A DNA stretch of 59,195 nucleotides from Streptomyces sp. CBMA29 (GTDB lineage: Bacteria; Actinomycetota; Actinomycetes; Streptomycetales; Streptomycetaceae), in assembly GCF_014596445.1 (NCBI RefSeq), contig NZ_MECL01000060.1, positions 1 to 59,195 of the forward strand, read 5' to 3'. Below are positions 33,940-42,662 of the stretch, one piece after another. The translations under genes and the position numbers were made by a program. The notes below the pieces were generated by a model. The model saw only the letters and a list, made by a program, of their open reading frames with translations. It was not told the origin of the DNA and did no database searches. Every line of letters starts with the position of its first letter. Position 1 is the stretch's first letter.

Positions 33940-34147
33940 GCGTGTCTCCAATGGGCTGGGGTCGCTCGCGGGTGAATGACGAGCTTCGTCCATATGCCAT
34001 GAAAACAGGCCGACGCCGTTAACCGTGCCCCGAGTGCCGGAATTGTGGGGTAACGCACGCGGGCCGCGTCCGACCGCACGGGACGGGGGGCGGCGCGTTC
34101 GCGCAGGTGGGAGGTGCTTTCCGGGCGCCGCCTCCGGGCCGCTCGGC

Positions 34148-34166
34148 GCGGAGCGTCCGGCTCCGC
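34148..34166 (-). terminator. Short hairpin after the acidic protein gene
   Basis: gcggagc (34148-34154) pairs with gctccgc (34160-34166) around 5 nt, just past the stop of the 114-aa gene. Confidence 0.45.
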
Positions 34167-34198
34167 TTCCCCCGCCCCGGCCCCCCGGACCCCGACGC

Positions 34199-34543
34199 CT
34201 AGTCGTCCCCGTCCGCGTCCTCCTCGTCGAGGTCCCACTCGTCGGAGTCCGGGTCGTACTCGGTGTGCGCGCACGACCACGACGCCTGGACGAGGTCGAC
34301 GCCCGGCACGGCCGAGAGCAGGTCGGCCGGGTCGACGAGGTACGCCAGCGCCTCCGACTCGTCCTTGCCGACGGCGTCGCGGGCGTGCAGCCGTTCCTGC
34401 GGCGGCATGAACTCGTCGGCGCCGATGTGGTCCAGGGCCGCGCCGCGCAGCTCGTCGGGACCGGAGACCTCCAGGACGAGTTCCACCTGGAGGCGTACGT
34501 ACCGCGGGCCGCTCTCGCCGCGGGGAATCTCAGTAGTGCTCAT
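34199..34543 (-). CDS. Conserved acidic protein of unknown function
   Basis: 114 aa. It begins with a beta-rich part (YVRLQVELVLEVSGPDELRG), has VPGVDLVQASWSCAHTEYDP near the end, and finishes in a very acidic tail (DLDEEDADGDD). No signal peptide or membrane segment. I recognise no characterised family. ATG 34543 has no ribosome-binding site, but TACGCT ends 7 nt before it, so the mRNA may be leaderless. It diverges from the LADTG-bearing surface protein. Confidence 0.75.
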   Translation of the reverse strand: MSTTEIPRGESGPRYVRLQVELVLEVSGPDELRGAALDHIGADEFMPPQERLHARDAVGKDESEALAYLVDPADLLSAVPGVDLVQASWSCAHTEYDPDSDEWDLDEEDADGDD

Positions 34544-34644
34544 GCCACGGAGCGTAAGCGCCTTCGCCGTGGCTTCCCACGAGCCACACCAAGTCACTAC
34601 CATCTGCCCCTACGGTCAATTCGCCGCACCAACTGGGGGATCCG

Positions 34645-34968
34645 TTGACCTCGCCCCGTCCCTATGTCGCCGCAGCAGCCGCCGCCGCGCTCGCGGCGCT
34701 GTTCTTCGTCCCGTCCGCGAGCGCGAGCCCCGACGACGCCGCGGCCTCCGCGCACACGAAGACCGCGGCCCACACCAGTACGACAAGCACGGCCCGTACG
34801 ACAGATACGCCAGGTACGGCCACCACGCGCTCCGCCGCGGAGCAGATCGGCCTCGCCGACACCGGCAGCATCGACACCACGCCGTACCTCATCGGCGGTG
34901 CCGCGTTCCTGGTGGCGGGCGCGGGGCTGATCGTCAACGCCGGCCGCCGCACCCGCCAGAGCTTCTGA
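34645..34968 (+). CDS. Small LAxTG surface protein, likely sortase substrate
   Basis: 107 aa. The N-terminal signal peptide (YVAAAAAAALAALFFVPSASA) precedes a Thr/Ala/Ser-rich middle of about 40 residues, then LADTG near residue 70, a hydrophobic helix (YLIGGAAFLVAGAGLIV) and a basic tail (NAGRRTRQSF). This is the C-terminal sorting signal read by streptomycete class E sortases (LAxTG). The helix begins about 10 residues after LADTG, slightly farther than usual. The start is TTG 34645 with a GGGGGA stretch upstream. Probably a small wall-attached protein; function unknown. Confidence 0.7.
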   Translation: MTSPRPYVAAAAAAALAALFFVPSASASPDDAAASAHTKTAAHTSTTSTARTTDTPGTATTRSAAEQIGLADTGSIDTTPYLIGGAAFLVAGAGLIVNAGRRTRQSF

Positions 34969-35006
34969 CGGCGTCGCTCACACGGCTGCCGGTTCCGCTC
35001 ACGGAT

Positions 35007-36590
35007 TCACGCGAGCGGGCCGGTGACCGACTCCGCCGCGCGCGCCAGCTCCCCGGCCCGTACGAAGCGGTAGGCCGCCTCCAGGTCCGGTGACAGGAAG
35101 CGGTCGGGGCCCGCGCCCGGCACGCCCGCCGCGCGTACCGCTGCCAGGACCGCGGCCGAAGCGGGCGCCAGGCGCTGCTCGCCCGTCGTGGTCCTGATCT
35201 CCAGCGCGCGGGTGGCCGCGTACATCTCGACGGCGATGATCCGGGTGAGGTTGTCGACCGCCGTACGGAGCTTGCGCGCCGCCGACCAGCCCATGGAGAC
35301 GTGGTCCTCCTGCATCGCGGAGGACGGGATCGAGTCCACCGACGCGGGCACCGCGAGCCGCTTCATGTCGCTGACCAGCGCGGCCTGCGTGTACTGGGCG
35401 ATCATCAGACCGGAGTCCAGGCCGGGGTCGTCCGCCAGGAACGGCGGCAGGCCGTGCGAGCGGTTCTTGTCCAGCAGCCGGTCGGTGCGGCGCTCCGCGA
35501 TGGAGCCGAGGTCGGCGGCGGCGATGGCGAGGAAGTCCAGGACGTACGCGACCGGCGCGCCGTGGAAGTTGCCGTTCGACTCGACCCGGCCTCCCCCGGA
35601 GCCTTCGGCCGGGGAGGTACCCCCGACCAGGACCACCGGATTGTCGACGGCGGCGGCCAGCTCGCGCTCGGCGACCAGGCGGGCGTGCGCGAGGGTGTCG
35701 CGGCCCGCGCCGGCGACCTGCGGGGCGCAGCGGATGGAGTACGCGTCCTGTACGCGCGGCGCGTCGTCCTGGTGGTGGCCGGTGAGCCCCGAACCCTCCA
35801 GCACCCGGCGCATGTTCTCGGCGCTGGCCGCCTGGCCGGGGTGCGGGCGGATCGCGTGCAGTTCGGGGGCGAGGACCTTCTCGGTGCCGAGCAGGGCCTC
35901 CAGGGTCAGCGCGGCCGTGATGTCGGCCGCGGTGAAGAGCCGGGCCAGGTCGGCGCAGGCCATCACGAGCATGCCGAGCATGCCGTCGGTGCCGTTGATG
36001 AGGGCCAGGCCCTCCTTCTCCCGCAGGACGACCGGCTCGATGCCGTGCTCCGCCAGGAGTTCCGCGGCGGGGCGCACCGTACCGTCCGGGCCCTCCGCCT
36101 CGCCCTCGCCCATCAGCACCTGCGCGCAGTGCGCCAGCGGGGCGAGGTCGCCCGAGCAGCCGAGCGAGCCGTATTCGTGGACGACGGGCGTGATCCCGGC
36201 GTTCAGCAGGGCCGCCATCGTCTCCGCCACCACCGGGCGCACCCCGGTACGGCCCGAGGCCAGCGTCTTCAGCCGCAGGAACATCAGCCCGCGGACCACC
36301 TCGCGCTCCACCGCCGGGCCCATCCCCGCCGCGTGCGACCGTACGAGGCTGCGCTGCAACTGGGCCCGCAGTTCCGGGCTGATGTGCCGTACCGCCAACG
36401 CCCCGAAGCCCGTCGACACCCCGTAGACCGGCTCGGGCTTCGCCGCCAGCGCCTCGATCACCTCACGCGCCCTGGCGATCCCCGCCACCGCTTCCGGCGC
36501 CAGCTCCACCCGCGCGCCGTCGCGCGCCACGGCGAGTACGTCGTCGGCGGGGGCGCCGTGCGCACCGATGACCACGTTATGCATATTCAT
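35007..36590 (-). CDS. hutH: Histidine ammonia-lyase
   Basis: 527 aa. It deaminates histidine to urocanate through the MIO electrophile, formed by cyclisation of an Ala-Ser-Gly triad. Here the loop reads GSLGCSGDLAPLAH with Cys145-Ser146-Gly147, so Cys replaces Ala. Other motifs (YGVSTGFG near 56, NGTDGM near 195, QEDHVSMG near 410) are normal. ATG 36590 is chosen over GTG 36596 and ATG 36584 because a promoter, GTGACA, 17 nt, TAGGGT, ends 8 nt before it, giving a leaderless transcript. It lies just after the GGDEF gene. Confidence 0.93.
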   Translation of the reverse strand: MNMHNVVIGAHGAPADDVLAVARDGARVELAPEAVAGIARAREVIEALAAKPEPVYGVSTGFGALAVRHISPELRAQLQRSLVRSHAAGMGPAVEREVVRGLMFLRLKTLASGRTGVRPVVAETMAALLNAGITPVVHEYGSLGCSGDLAPLAHCAQVLMGEGEAEGPDGTVRPAAELLAEHGIEPVVLREKEGLALINGTDGMLGMLVMACADLARLFTAADITAALTLEALLGTEKVLAPELHAIRPHPGQAASAENMRRVLEGSGLTGHHQDDAPRVQDAYSIRCAPQVAGAGRDTLAHARLVAERELAAAVDNPVVLVGGTSPAEGSGGGRVESNGNFHGAPVAYVLDFLAIAAADLGSIAERRTDRLLDKNRSHGLPPFLADDPGLDSGLMIAQYTQAALVSDMKRLAVPASVDSIPSSAMQEDHVSMGWSAARKLRTAVDNLTRIIAVEMYAATRALEIRTTTGEQRLAPASAAVLAAVRAAGVPGAGPDRFLSPDLEAAYRFVRAGELARAAESVTGPLA

Positions 36591-36598
36591 ATTCACGC

Positions 36599-36627
36599 AC
36601 CCTAAGCACTGAAAGCCGCCCTGTCAC
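36599..36627 (-). promoter_or_regulatory. hutH promoter (leaderless type)
   Basis: On the minus strand, GTGACA (36627-36622), a 17-nt spacer and TAGGGT (36604-36599) are 5/6 and about 4/6 matches to a vegetative promoter. The predicted start of RNA falls on the hutH ATG. The -35 box overlaps the stop codon of the GGDEF gene. Confidence 0.6.
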
Positions 36628-37826
36628 TCCCCCCTGCGACCAGCGCTCTCCGGCCCCGCCCCCGGCCCGTCCGGCCGAGGACGGTGGCCGCGGATGCGGC
36701 GCCGCTCGCCCTCGCGGGCCGGAGGCGAGTCGGCGAGCCGGACGACGGGGTCCTCGGGCCCGGCGCGCCCCGCGACGACGGGGTGCGCCGCGCGCAGCGC
36801 CTTGGCCTGGTACTGCGCCGCGTCGGCCAGCCGGAACAGCCGCCGCGCCGAGCGCACGGGCCCGATCGGGTCGCCGGTGGACGCCACACCGCAGGCCACG
36901 CCCTCGCCGACGTCGAGCTGCGCGGCCCGCCCGCACAGCTCGTCGGCCGCCGCGACCACCTCGTCCGGCTCCTGCCCGACGGCCACGACGCAGAATTCGT
37001 CACCGCCCAGACGGGCGGCCAGGCTGCCGGGAAGCATGGCGCCGCACAGCGAGAGCAGCGAGCCGAATCGTTCCAGCAGCCGGTCGCCGACGGCGTGCCC
37101 GAGTCGGTCGTTGACCTTCTTCAGACCATTGAGGTCGCACACCACGAGGCTGACCACGGCACCGTCCGCCCGGTGCCGTTCCAGCGCCTCATCGAGGCGT
37201 ACGTCCACGGCCCGGCGGTTGCCGAGCCCGGTCAGCGGGTCGGTGAAGGCCAGCCGCTGCACCTCGGCGAGCCGTTCGGTCTGGGCGATCCCGGACGCGA
37301 TGACGGCGGCGAGCACCGTCGCGAAGTCGGCGTCCCGGCGGTCGAAGCCGGACACCCCGGCGCGCCTGGCCACGTACAGCTCGCCCCACGCCCTGCCGTG
37401 CAGCACGATCGGCGCGACCACGCACGAGCCACGGCCGCGCCTCCGCAGCGCCGCGGCCCGGCCCCAGCTGCTGCCGCCGGGCGACGCGCCCGTGCCGTCG
37501 GCGGTCTCGACCCAGGCGTGCGGCTCGCCGCCCCGGGCCCACTCACCGTGCAGGAACTCCACGATCTCCGGGAAGTCGTGCACCGAATACGACTCGTCGT
37601 CCGGCTCCGGCTCCTCGCCGGGCGCCAGCTCCCCGTCGTTGACCAGGACCCGCAGCCGCCCGGTCTCCCGCTCCCACGTCGAGATCGCCGCGAAGGACGC
37701 GTCCATCGCGAGCCGCGCCCGCCGCGCCCCGGCCCGTACCGCGGCCAGCGGCGTCTGCTCGGTCGCCAGTGCCTGTGCCAGCTCGACGACCGCTCGAAGC
37801 CGGAGATCGGCCGTCCCGTCCACCAT
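36624..37826 (-). CDS. GAF-GGDEF diguanylate cyclase
   Basis: 400 aa. An N-terminal GAF-like domain (about 10-180) leads to a GGDEF domain (about 190-340). Catalytic signature GGDEF is intact at 274-278, with metal Asp231 in CDLNGLKKVNDRLGH. The RxxD inhibitory site normally a few residues before GGDEF is missing, so product inhibition may be absent. The last 50 residues are a Pro/Arg-rich tail. It should make c-di-GMP, which controls development in streptomycetes through BldD. From memory it corresponds to the SCO4931-type GGDEF protein. The start is ATG 37826. Confidence 0.9.
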   Translation of the reverse strand: MVDGTADLRLRAVVELAQALATEQTPLAAVRAGARRARLAMDASFAAISTWERETGRLRVLVNDGELAPGEEPEPDDESYSVHDFPEIVEFLHGEWARGGEPHAWVETADGTGASPGGSSWGRAAALRRRGRGSCVVAPIVLHGRAWGELYVARRAGVSGFDRRDADFATVLAAVIASGIAQTERLAEVQRLAFTDPLTGLGNRRAVDVRLDEALERHRADGAVVSLVVCDLNGLKKVNDRLGHAVGDRLLERFGSLLSLCGAMLPGSLAARLGGDEFCVVAVGQEPDEVVAAADELCGRAAQLDVGEGVACGVASTGDPIGPVRSARRLFRLADAAQYQAKALRAAHPVVAGRAGPEDPVVRLADSPPAREGERRRIRGHRPRPDGPGAGPESAGRRGE

Positions 37827-37938
37827 CTGTCCAGGCTAGGGAGATTTGTCCGGTTTGGAGCGCTGGCTGCGCCGAACGGAGCCCGTTCGGCGCTGCGGCC
37901 CGCCGCTGGCGACTACGCACAGTGGCCGCGCGCGGAGA

Positions 37939-38751
37939 TCACACGCCGGGCCACCGCGGGGGCCGCTTGTCGTTGAAGGCGGCCACGCCTTCCGCACGGT
38001 CGGCGGAGAAGGCGGTGGCGCGCCAGGCGGCGTCCTCGATCTCCAGCCCGGCGCGCAGGTCGAGGCCCTGGCCCAGGCGCAGCGCGCGTTTGGCGGAGCG
38101 CAGGCCGACCGGCGAATTCACGGCGATCCGGTCGGCCAGCGCCAGCGCCTCGGCGCGGGCGTCGTTCCCGTCCGCGAGCTGGTCGACCAGCCCGAGGGCG
38201 AGCGCTTCGGCGGCCGGTACGCGGCGGGCGGTGAAGACCAGTTCCGCGGCGCGAGCCGCGCCGACCCTGCGGGGCAGCAGTTGGGTGCCGCCGCCGCCCG
38301 GGATGACGCCGACCGAGACCTCGGGAAGGCCGACGACGGCCGTCGCGTCGGCCACGATCACGTCACAGGCGAGCGCCAGCTCGAAGCCGCCGCCGAGCGC
38401 GTAGCCGTGCACCGCCGCTACGGCGGGCATCGGCAGCTCCAGCACACCGGTGTACGCGGCCCTGGTGTGCGGGCGCTGGCGTACGAGGTCGGCGTCCGTG
38501 AACGCGTTGCGCTCCTTGAGGTCGGCGCCGACACAGAACGCCTTGTCGTGGGTGGACGTCAGGACCGTGACGCTGACGCCGGGGTCGGCCGCCAGCGCCG
38601 CGCAGGCGTCGCCGATCGCGACGGCCATCTCCGTGGAGACGGCGTTCATCGCCTTCGGCCGGTCGAGCACCAGTTCCGCGACACGCTCGCCGTGCCGGCG
38701 GACCGCCACCCACTCCCCGAACCGCCGTTCCGCCGTCCCCTGCGCTTCCAT
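37939..38751 (-). CDS. Enoyl-CoA hydratase/isomerase family protein
   Basis: 270 aa, a crotonase fold. The oxyanion-hole loops are KAFCVGADLKERN (about 90-102) and HGYALGGGFELALACDVI (about 130). Near 160, GLPEVSVGVIPGGGGTQLLP carries the usual Glu of hydratases and the second half Gly-rich turn. Members hydrate enoyl-CoA or act on related substrates; this could serve fatty-acid or branched-chain amino-acid breakdown. The start is ATG 38751, with GGAGGG upstream. Monocistronic, between the GGDEF gene and the ABC operon. Confidence 0.9.
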   Translation of the reverse strand: MEAQGTAERRFGEWVAVRRHGERVAELVLDRPKAMNAVSTEMAVAIGDACAALAADPGVSVTVLTSTHDKAFCVGADLKERNAFTDADLVRQRPHTRAAYTGVLELPMPAVAAVHGYALGGGFELALACDVIVADATAVVGLPEVSVGVIPGGGGTQLLPRRVGAARAAELVFTARRVPAAEALALGLVDQLADGNDARAEALALADRIAVNSPVGLRSAKRALRLGQGLDLRAGLEIEDAAWRATAFSADRAEGVAAFNDKRPPRWPGV

Positions 38752-38866
38752 TCGCCCGCCCTCCGGTTAACGACCGTGAACTCCCATCCTGCCATCCCCC
38801 TCCCCGCGGGGGACGGCACCGTCGCACACAGCCGGACGGCGCTCGCGCCACCTCGGATCCATACGG

Positions 38867-39565
38867 TCACACGGCCATACGGTGGACGGTCGCGAATCCC
38901 CCGGCCAGCAGCACCGCGACGACGGCCGCGAGGACTCCGGTGACCCCCAGGGCGGTGAGCCCGGCGAAGAAGTGGCCTATGCCCTTCCAGCCGTGCGCCC
39001 AGGTGGCGACGATCGCGACCAGGGCCAGCACCCCGAGCTGCGCCCCGCCGAAGGCCGTGGCGCCGGGAAGCCCGGCGCGGCGGAAGACCAGGCCGTACCA
39101 CATCCCGTAGACGAACAGCAGGAAGAAGGCGACGGCGGCGGTGAGCCACGAGACGTACCAGGCGCCGTCCAGCAGGAACGGGACGCGGAAGTAGGCCATG
39201 CGCATGCCCCAGCCGCCGGTAGCGCGTTCGAGTATCTGGCCGACCGCGACGACCAGCCCGAAGGTCACGGCGAGGGCCCCGGCCAGGGCGGTGACGCCGC
39301 GCAGGTAGGTGCGTCTGCTGACGCCGAGGGCGAGGGCGAACGGCAGCGCGCGGGCGACGGTCTGGAGGCCCACGGCGAACATCACGAGGAGGGCCGCGGC
39401 CAGGCCGCCGACCCAGCGGTGGTCGGCGTGTGCCACCGGGGTGAGCCGCAGGATCACCACGTCCAGGACGAAGCCGAAGGCGGCCCACTCCCAGGGCAGG
39501 ACGAGGTAGGTGAAGCGGTCCAGGAGCAGATAGCGGACGACGGAGAGAACCGGGGTGGGACGCAT
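38867..39565 (-). CDS. ABC-associated integral membrane protein
   Basis: 232 aa with six hydrophobic segments, from YLVLPWEWAAFGFVLDVVIL near the N-terminus to VTGVLAAVVAVLLAGGF near the end. No conserved enzyme motif is seen. Its ATG (39565) overlaps the ATPase stop by one base, so it is the membrane partner of that ATPase, as in YtrBC-type modules. No characterised homologue is recognised. Its gene is the last of the GntR-led operon. Confidence 0.82.
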   Translation of the reverse strand: MRPTPVLSVVRYLLLDRFTYLVLPWEWAAFGFVLDVVILRLTPVAHADHRWVGGLAAALLVMFAVGLQTVARALPFALALGVSRRTYLRGVTALAGALAVTFGLVVAVGQILERATGGWGMRMAYFRVPFLLDGAWYVSWLTAAVAFFLLFVYGMWYGLVFRRAGLPGATAFGGAQLGVLALVAIVATWAHGWKGIGHFFAGLTALGVTGVLAAVVAVLLAGGFATVHRMAV

Positions 39566-40488
39566 CAGGATGCCCTCGCAGTCGTGAGGCCGGACGGGTC
39601 GTGGGGCCCGGCGCCGGGCTCGCCGTGGCGCTCGGCCGCGTGGACCGCGAGCTGTTGGAGGGTGCACTCCTCCAGCCGCAGGCGCAGGTGTTCGGCCAGT
39701 TCGCGGTCGCGCCCGTCGAGGCGGCCGACCATCACCGCTCTGGTCTGCGCGCCCATGGAGCGGCGGCTCACCGTCGCGCGGGTGGCGATGAACCGGTCGA
39801 CGGCGGTGGCGGGGCCGGTGACGGTCGTGGCGGTGCCGCGCAGTTCGTCCGTCGGCGCGTCGAGGACCAGTCGGCCCCGGTCGAGGACCAGGACGCGGTC
39901 GAGCAGCTCGGCGGCCTCGTCGACGAGGTGGGTCGAGAGCACGATGCACCGGGGGTGGGCGGCGTAGTCGGCGAGGAGGTGGTCGTAGAAGAGCGAGCGG
40001 GCGACCGCGTCGAGGCCCGCGTACGGCTCGTCGAACAGGGTCACTTCGGCGCGGACGGCCAGCCCGACGGTGATGCCGAGAGCGGTCCGCATCCCGCGCG
40101 AGAGCTTCCTGATCGGCCGGGCCGGCGGCAGCTCGTACGCGTCGAGCAGGGTGTCCGCCAGCTCCTGGTCCCAGTTCGGGTAGAACAGCGAGGCCGCCGC
40201 GATGGCGTGCCGCACCCTCAGCTCGGGGTACGTCTGGTCCTCGCGGACGAGGATCATCCGGCGCAGCACCGCGTCGTTCTCCAACGGCGGGGCGCCAAAG
40301 GCGTGCACGGTCCCGGCGGTGGCGAATTCCTGGCCCGCGAGGATGCGCAGTAACGTCGTCTTCCCCGCGCCGTTGCGGCCCACCAGTCCGGCGATGCACG
40401 GCGTGTCCAGCGCGAAGCTGACGTCGGTGAGCGCCTGGTGGTCGCGGAAGCCGCGTCCGACGCCGGTCAGCGAGACGACGGGGCTCAT
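39565..40488 (-). CDS. ABC transporter ATPase of a YtrA-type operon, TTA codon
   Basis: 307 aa. Walker A GRNGAGKTTLLRI near residue 40, Q-loop-like REDQTYPELRV near 85, a degenerate signature LSRGMRTALGITVGLA near 130, Walker B VTLFDEPYAGLDA near 150. The C-terminal 100 residues resemble YtrB-like ATPases. Codon 46 (40353-40351), just after Walker A, is TTA, so translation should depend on the bldA tRNA. The start overlaps the GntR stop (ATGA) and its stop overlaps the permease start. Likely a stress exporter or envelope module; substrate unknown. Confidence 0.9.
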   Translation of the reverse strand: MSPVVSLTGVGRGFRDHQALTDVSFALDTPCIAGLVGRNGAGKTTLLRILAGQEFATAGTVHAFGAPPLENDAVLRRMILVREDQTYPELRVRHAIAAASLFYPNWDQELADTLLDAYELPPARPIRKLSRGMRTALGITVGLAVRAEVTLFDEPYAGLDAVARSLFYDHLLADYAAHPRCIVLSTHLVDEAAELLDRVLVLDRGRLVLDAPTDELRGTATTVTGPATAVDRFIATRATVSRRSMGAQTRAVMVGRLDGRDRELAEHLRLRLEECTLQQLAVHAAERHGEPGAGPHDPSGLTTARAS

Positions 40489-40982
40489 GTGTCGCCCCCG
40501 ACCGTCGCCGCCGTGGTCGTGGCGGCGGCCGTGGCGGCCCTGGCGGACGGTGTCCCGGCGGACGGCGTGGGGTTCGGCTTCGGCGCGGTGGCGCCCGCCG
40601 CCTGCGACGTCACCGCGACCGAGGCCAGCTCGTCGCGTACCAGGCCGAGCAGTTCGTCCTGCCCGATCCCGAGCCGCGCCGCCTCGACCGCCAGCGGCCG
40701 TACGTACCGGTCCGCGAAGCGCCGCCGTCGGCCCAGCACGAGCCGCTCGCGCGCGCCCTGCGCGACGAACATGCCGACGCCGCGCCGCTTCTCCACCAGT
40801 TCCTCGTCCGACAGGGCGGTGAGCGCGCGGGCCGCGGTGGCCGGGTTGACCCGGTAGAAGACCGCGAGCTCGTTGCTCGACGCGACGCGTTCGCCCTCGC
40901 CCACCGTCCCGTCGGCGATCTGATTCGCCAGCTCGGCCGCGATCTGGGCGAAGATCGGCCCGCCCTCTTCCAGGAGTGACAT
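40485..40982 (-). CDS. GntR-family regulator (YtrA subfamily)
   Basis: 165 aa. The winged helix (PIFAQIAAELANQIADGTVG, then NELAVFYRVNPATAARALTA) is followed by the short helical C-terminus of YtrA regulators (RRRFADRYVRPLAVEAARLG) and an Ala/Thr-rich tail. ATG 40982 is preferred to 40985, being better spaced from GGAGG (40991-40987). It leads an operon with ATPase and membrane protein, all linked by overlapping codons, and its own promoter holds an inverted repeat, pointing to autorepression. Confidence 0.9.
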   Translation of the reverse strand: MSLLEEGGPIFAQIAAELANQIADGTVGEGERVASSNELAVFYRVNPATAARALTALSDEELVEKRRGVGMFVAQGARERLVLGRRRRFADRYVRPLAVEAARLGIGQDELLGLVRDELASVAVTSQAAGATAPKPNPTPSAGTPSARAATAAATTTAATVGGDT

Positions 40983-41001
40983 CATTCCTCCATTGCTCTG
41001 G

Positions 41002-41040
41002 TGGTTCCCTACTGTACTAAGGAACCAACGCAGTGGGCAA
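41002..41040 (-). promoter_or_regulatory. Promoter and operator of the GntR-ABC operon
   Basis: tggttcc (41002-41008) and ggaacca (41021-41027) form a 7-bp inverted repeat. On the minus strand TTGCCC (41040-41035), an 18-nt spacer and TACAGT (41016-41011) form a promoter whose -10 box sits in the centre of the repeat, so a bound repressor would hide it. Confidence 0.65.
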
Positions 41041-41167
41041 GAGGGCACGCCACATGAACCGGGCGGGGATGCCAGGGGACCCGGCGGAGGCGGGATACGG
41101 CGTCAGGTACGCGAGGCGCGGGCAGGCCGGAGCACGCGCCCGTGGCGCGGTCGGGGCGGAGCGGACC

Positions 41168-42487
41168 TCAGTCCCGGCGGGACAGCAGCCAGGGTTCGAC
41201 GACACCGAGGCCGCGCACGGGGCGGCGCCACATCGGCTGGAGGGCGAAGCGGTACTTCTCCGCCTCGGCGGCGTCCACGTCCGCCTCCGACAGCGGTGCG
41301 TCACCGGCCTCGCCCAGCGCCTCGGCGAAGTCGCCGTCGACGAGGACGGCGTCGCGCGGCGCTATCGAGGTGAGCCGGGAGGCGAGGTTCACGGTGGTGC
41401 CGAAGACGTCGCCCATGCGGGTGGTGACGGTGCCGAAGGCCATGCCGACGCGCAGGGCGGGCATGGAGTCGTCGCCGGTCATGGTCTCGATGAGGCGTAT
41501 GCCGATCTCGGCGGCGGTGCCGGGGTCGTCGGCGACGAAGAGGACTTCGTCGCCGAGGGTCTTGATCAGCCGTCCGCCGTACGCGGCGACCTGGTCGGCG
41601 GCCGTGGTCTCGAACGCCTCGACCAGCTCGCCCAGTTCCTCCTCCTCCAGGCGCCGGGTGAGCCGGGTGAAGCCGACGAGGTCGGCGAAGCCGACGGCCA
41701 GCCGACGGTCGACGGCCTCCTCGTCGTCGGACTGCACGACCCGGCTGGTGGCGGCGGCGACCTGGCGGCGCCAGACGTAGATGAGGAACTCCTCCAGTTC
41801 CGGCAGGAGGAGTTCGACCAGCGGGTACGCGACTTCCGCGCGGGTCATCCCCGGCTCGGGCGGCTCGGTGAGACCTTCGAGGAAGGAGTCGGTCTGCCAG
41901 TCGGCGAGCCGGGCCGTGGTCTGGCCGGTGGAACGGGCGACCTGGATGGCCATTGACTCGCTGAGCAGCCCCGCCTCGACCAGACCGGCCAGCCGCCGCA
42001 GGGCGAGGACGTCCGCCTCGGTGAGCGCGCGCGCCTGGCCGATGTCGGCGAAGCCCATGGCCCGCCAGAAGCGGGAGGCCAGGTCCATGGAGACGCCCGC
42101 GGTGCGGGCGGCCTGGAAGGGGGTGTAGCGGCGTGGCGCGCCGAGGATGAGCTGCTCCAGGCGCAGCGCCAGCGGGTGCTCGCCCGCCTCGCCCGGCTCT
42201 CCCTGCTCTCCCTGCTCTCCCTGCTCTCCGGCCTCTCCCTGCTCCTCGGGATCGGCCGGGTCCGAAGGATCGACCGGACCCGAGGGACCAGCTGGGTCGG
42301 CCGGATCTGACGCGCCCGAGCCGTCAACGGAATCGGCCGGATCCGGCGCGTCCACGGGGTCGGGTCCGTCCGCGGCGTCCGGTGCGGTCGGAGGGTCGGC
42401 GGGATCGACGCCGTCCGGCTCCGGGGCGGCACCCGGATCCGAGTCGTGCGGCTCGTCTGGCGGGGTGCCCGCGTTCTCCACGCTCAC
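41168..42487 (-). CDS. cya: Class III adenylate cyclase
   Basis: 439 aa. The catalytic domain is C-terminal (about 255-415): metal-binding Asp in VGFADLVGFTRL, second Asp and base-selecting Lys in RLIKTLGDEVLF, transition-state Asn/Arg in TVNLASRLT. The first 130 residues are a disordered Pro/Asp/Gly-rich part with a (GEQ)n stretch from 9-bp DNA repeats near 42196-42240. The middle holds a helical domain (PRRYTPFQAARTAGVSMDLA). From memory it is the homologue of S. coelicolor SCO4928 (cya), required for germination. GTG 42487 is chosen, with AAGGG upstream; GTG 42481 is possible. Confidence 0.93.
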   Translation of the reverse strand: MSVENAGTPPDEPHDSDPGAAPEPDGVDPADPPTAPDAADGPDPVDAPDPADSVDGSGASDPADPAGPSGPVDPSDPADPEEQGEAGEQGEQGEQGEPGEAGEHPLALRLEQLILGAPRRYTPFQAARTAGVSMDLASRFWRAMGFADIGQARALTEADVLALRRLAGLVEAGLLSESMAIQVARSTGQTTARLADWQTDSFLEGLTEPPEPGMTRAEVAYPLVELLLPELEEFLIYVWRRQVAAATSRVVQSDDEEAVDRRLAVGFADLVGFTRLTRRLEEEELGELVEAFETTAADQVAAYGGRLIKTLGDEVLFVADDPGTAAEIGIRLIETMTGDDSMPALRVGMAFGTVTTRMGDVFGTTVNLASRLTSIAPRDAVLVDGDFAEALGEAGDAPLSEADVDAAEAEKYRFALQPMWRRPVRGLGVVEPWLLSRRD

Positions 42488-42662
42488 CGCCCGGCCCTTG
42501 AGGAATCCCTGCGCACAGCCCTTCCGATCATCGAGACGACGCAGCCCCTCAACGATACGGCAGGTGTGCCGTGGCTCACTCTCACCAGGGGCGCCCGTGA
42601 GACACCCGTGGCGCGAAACATAACGGCGCGCGAGCCGCTTTCCGCGACGGCGTCCCGCCGCG

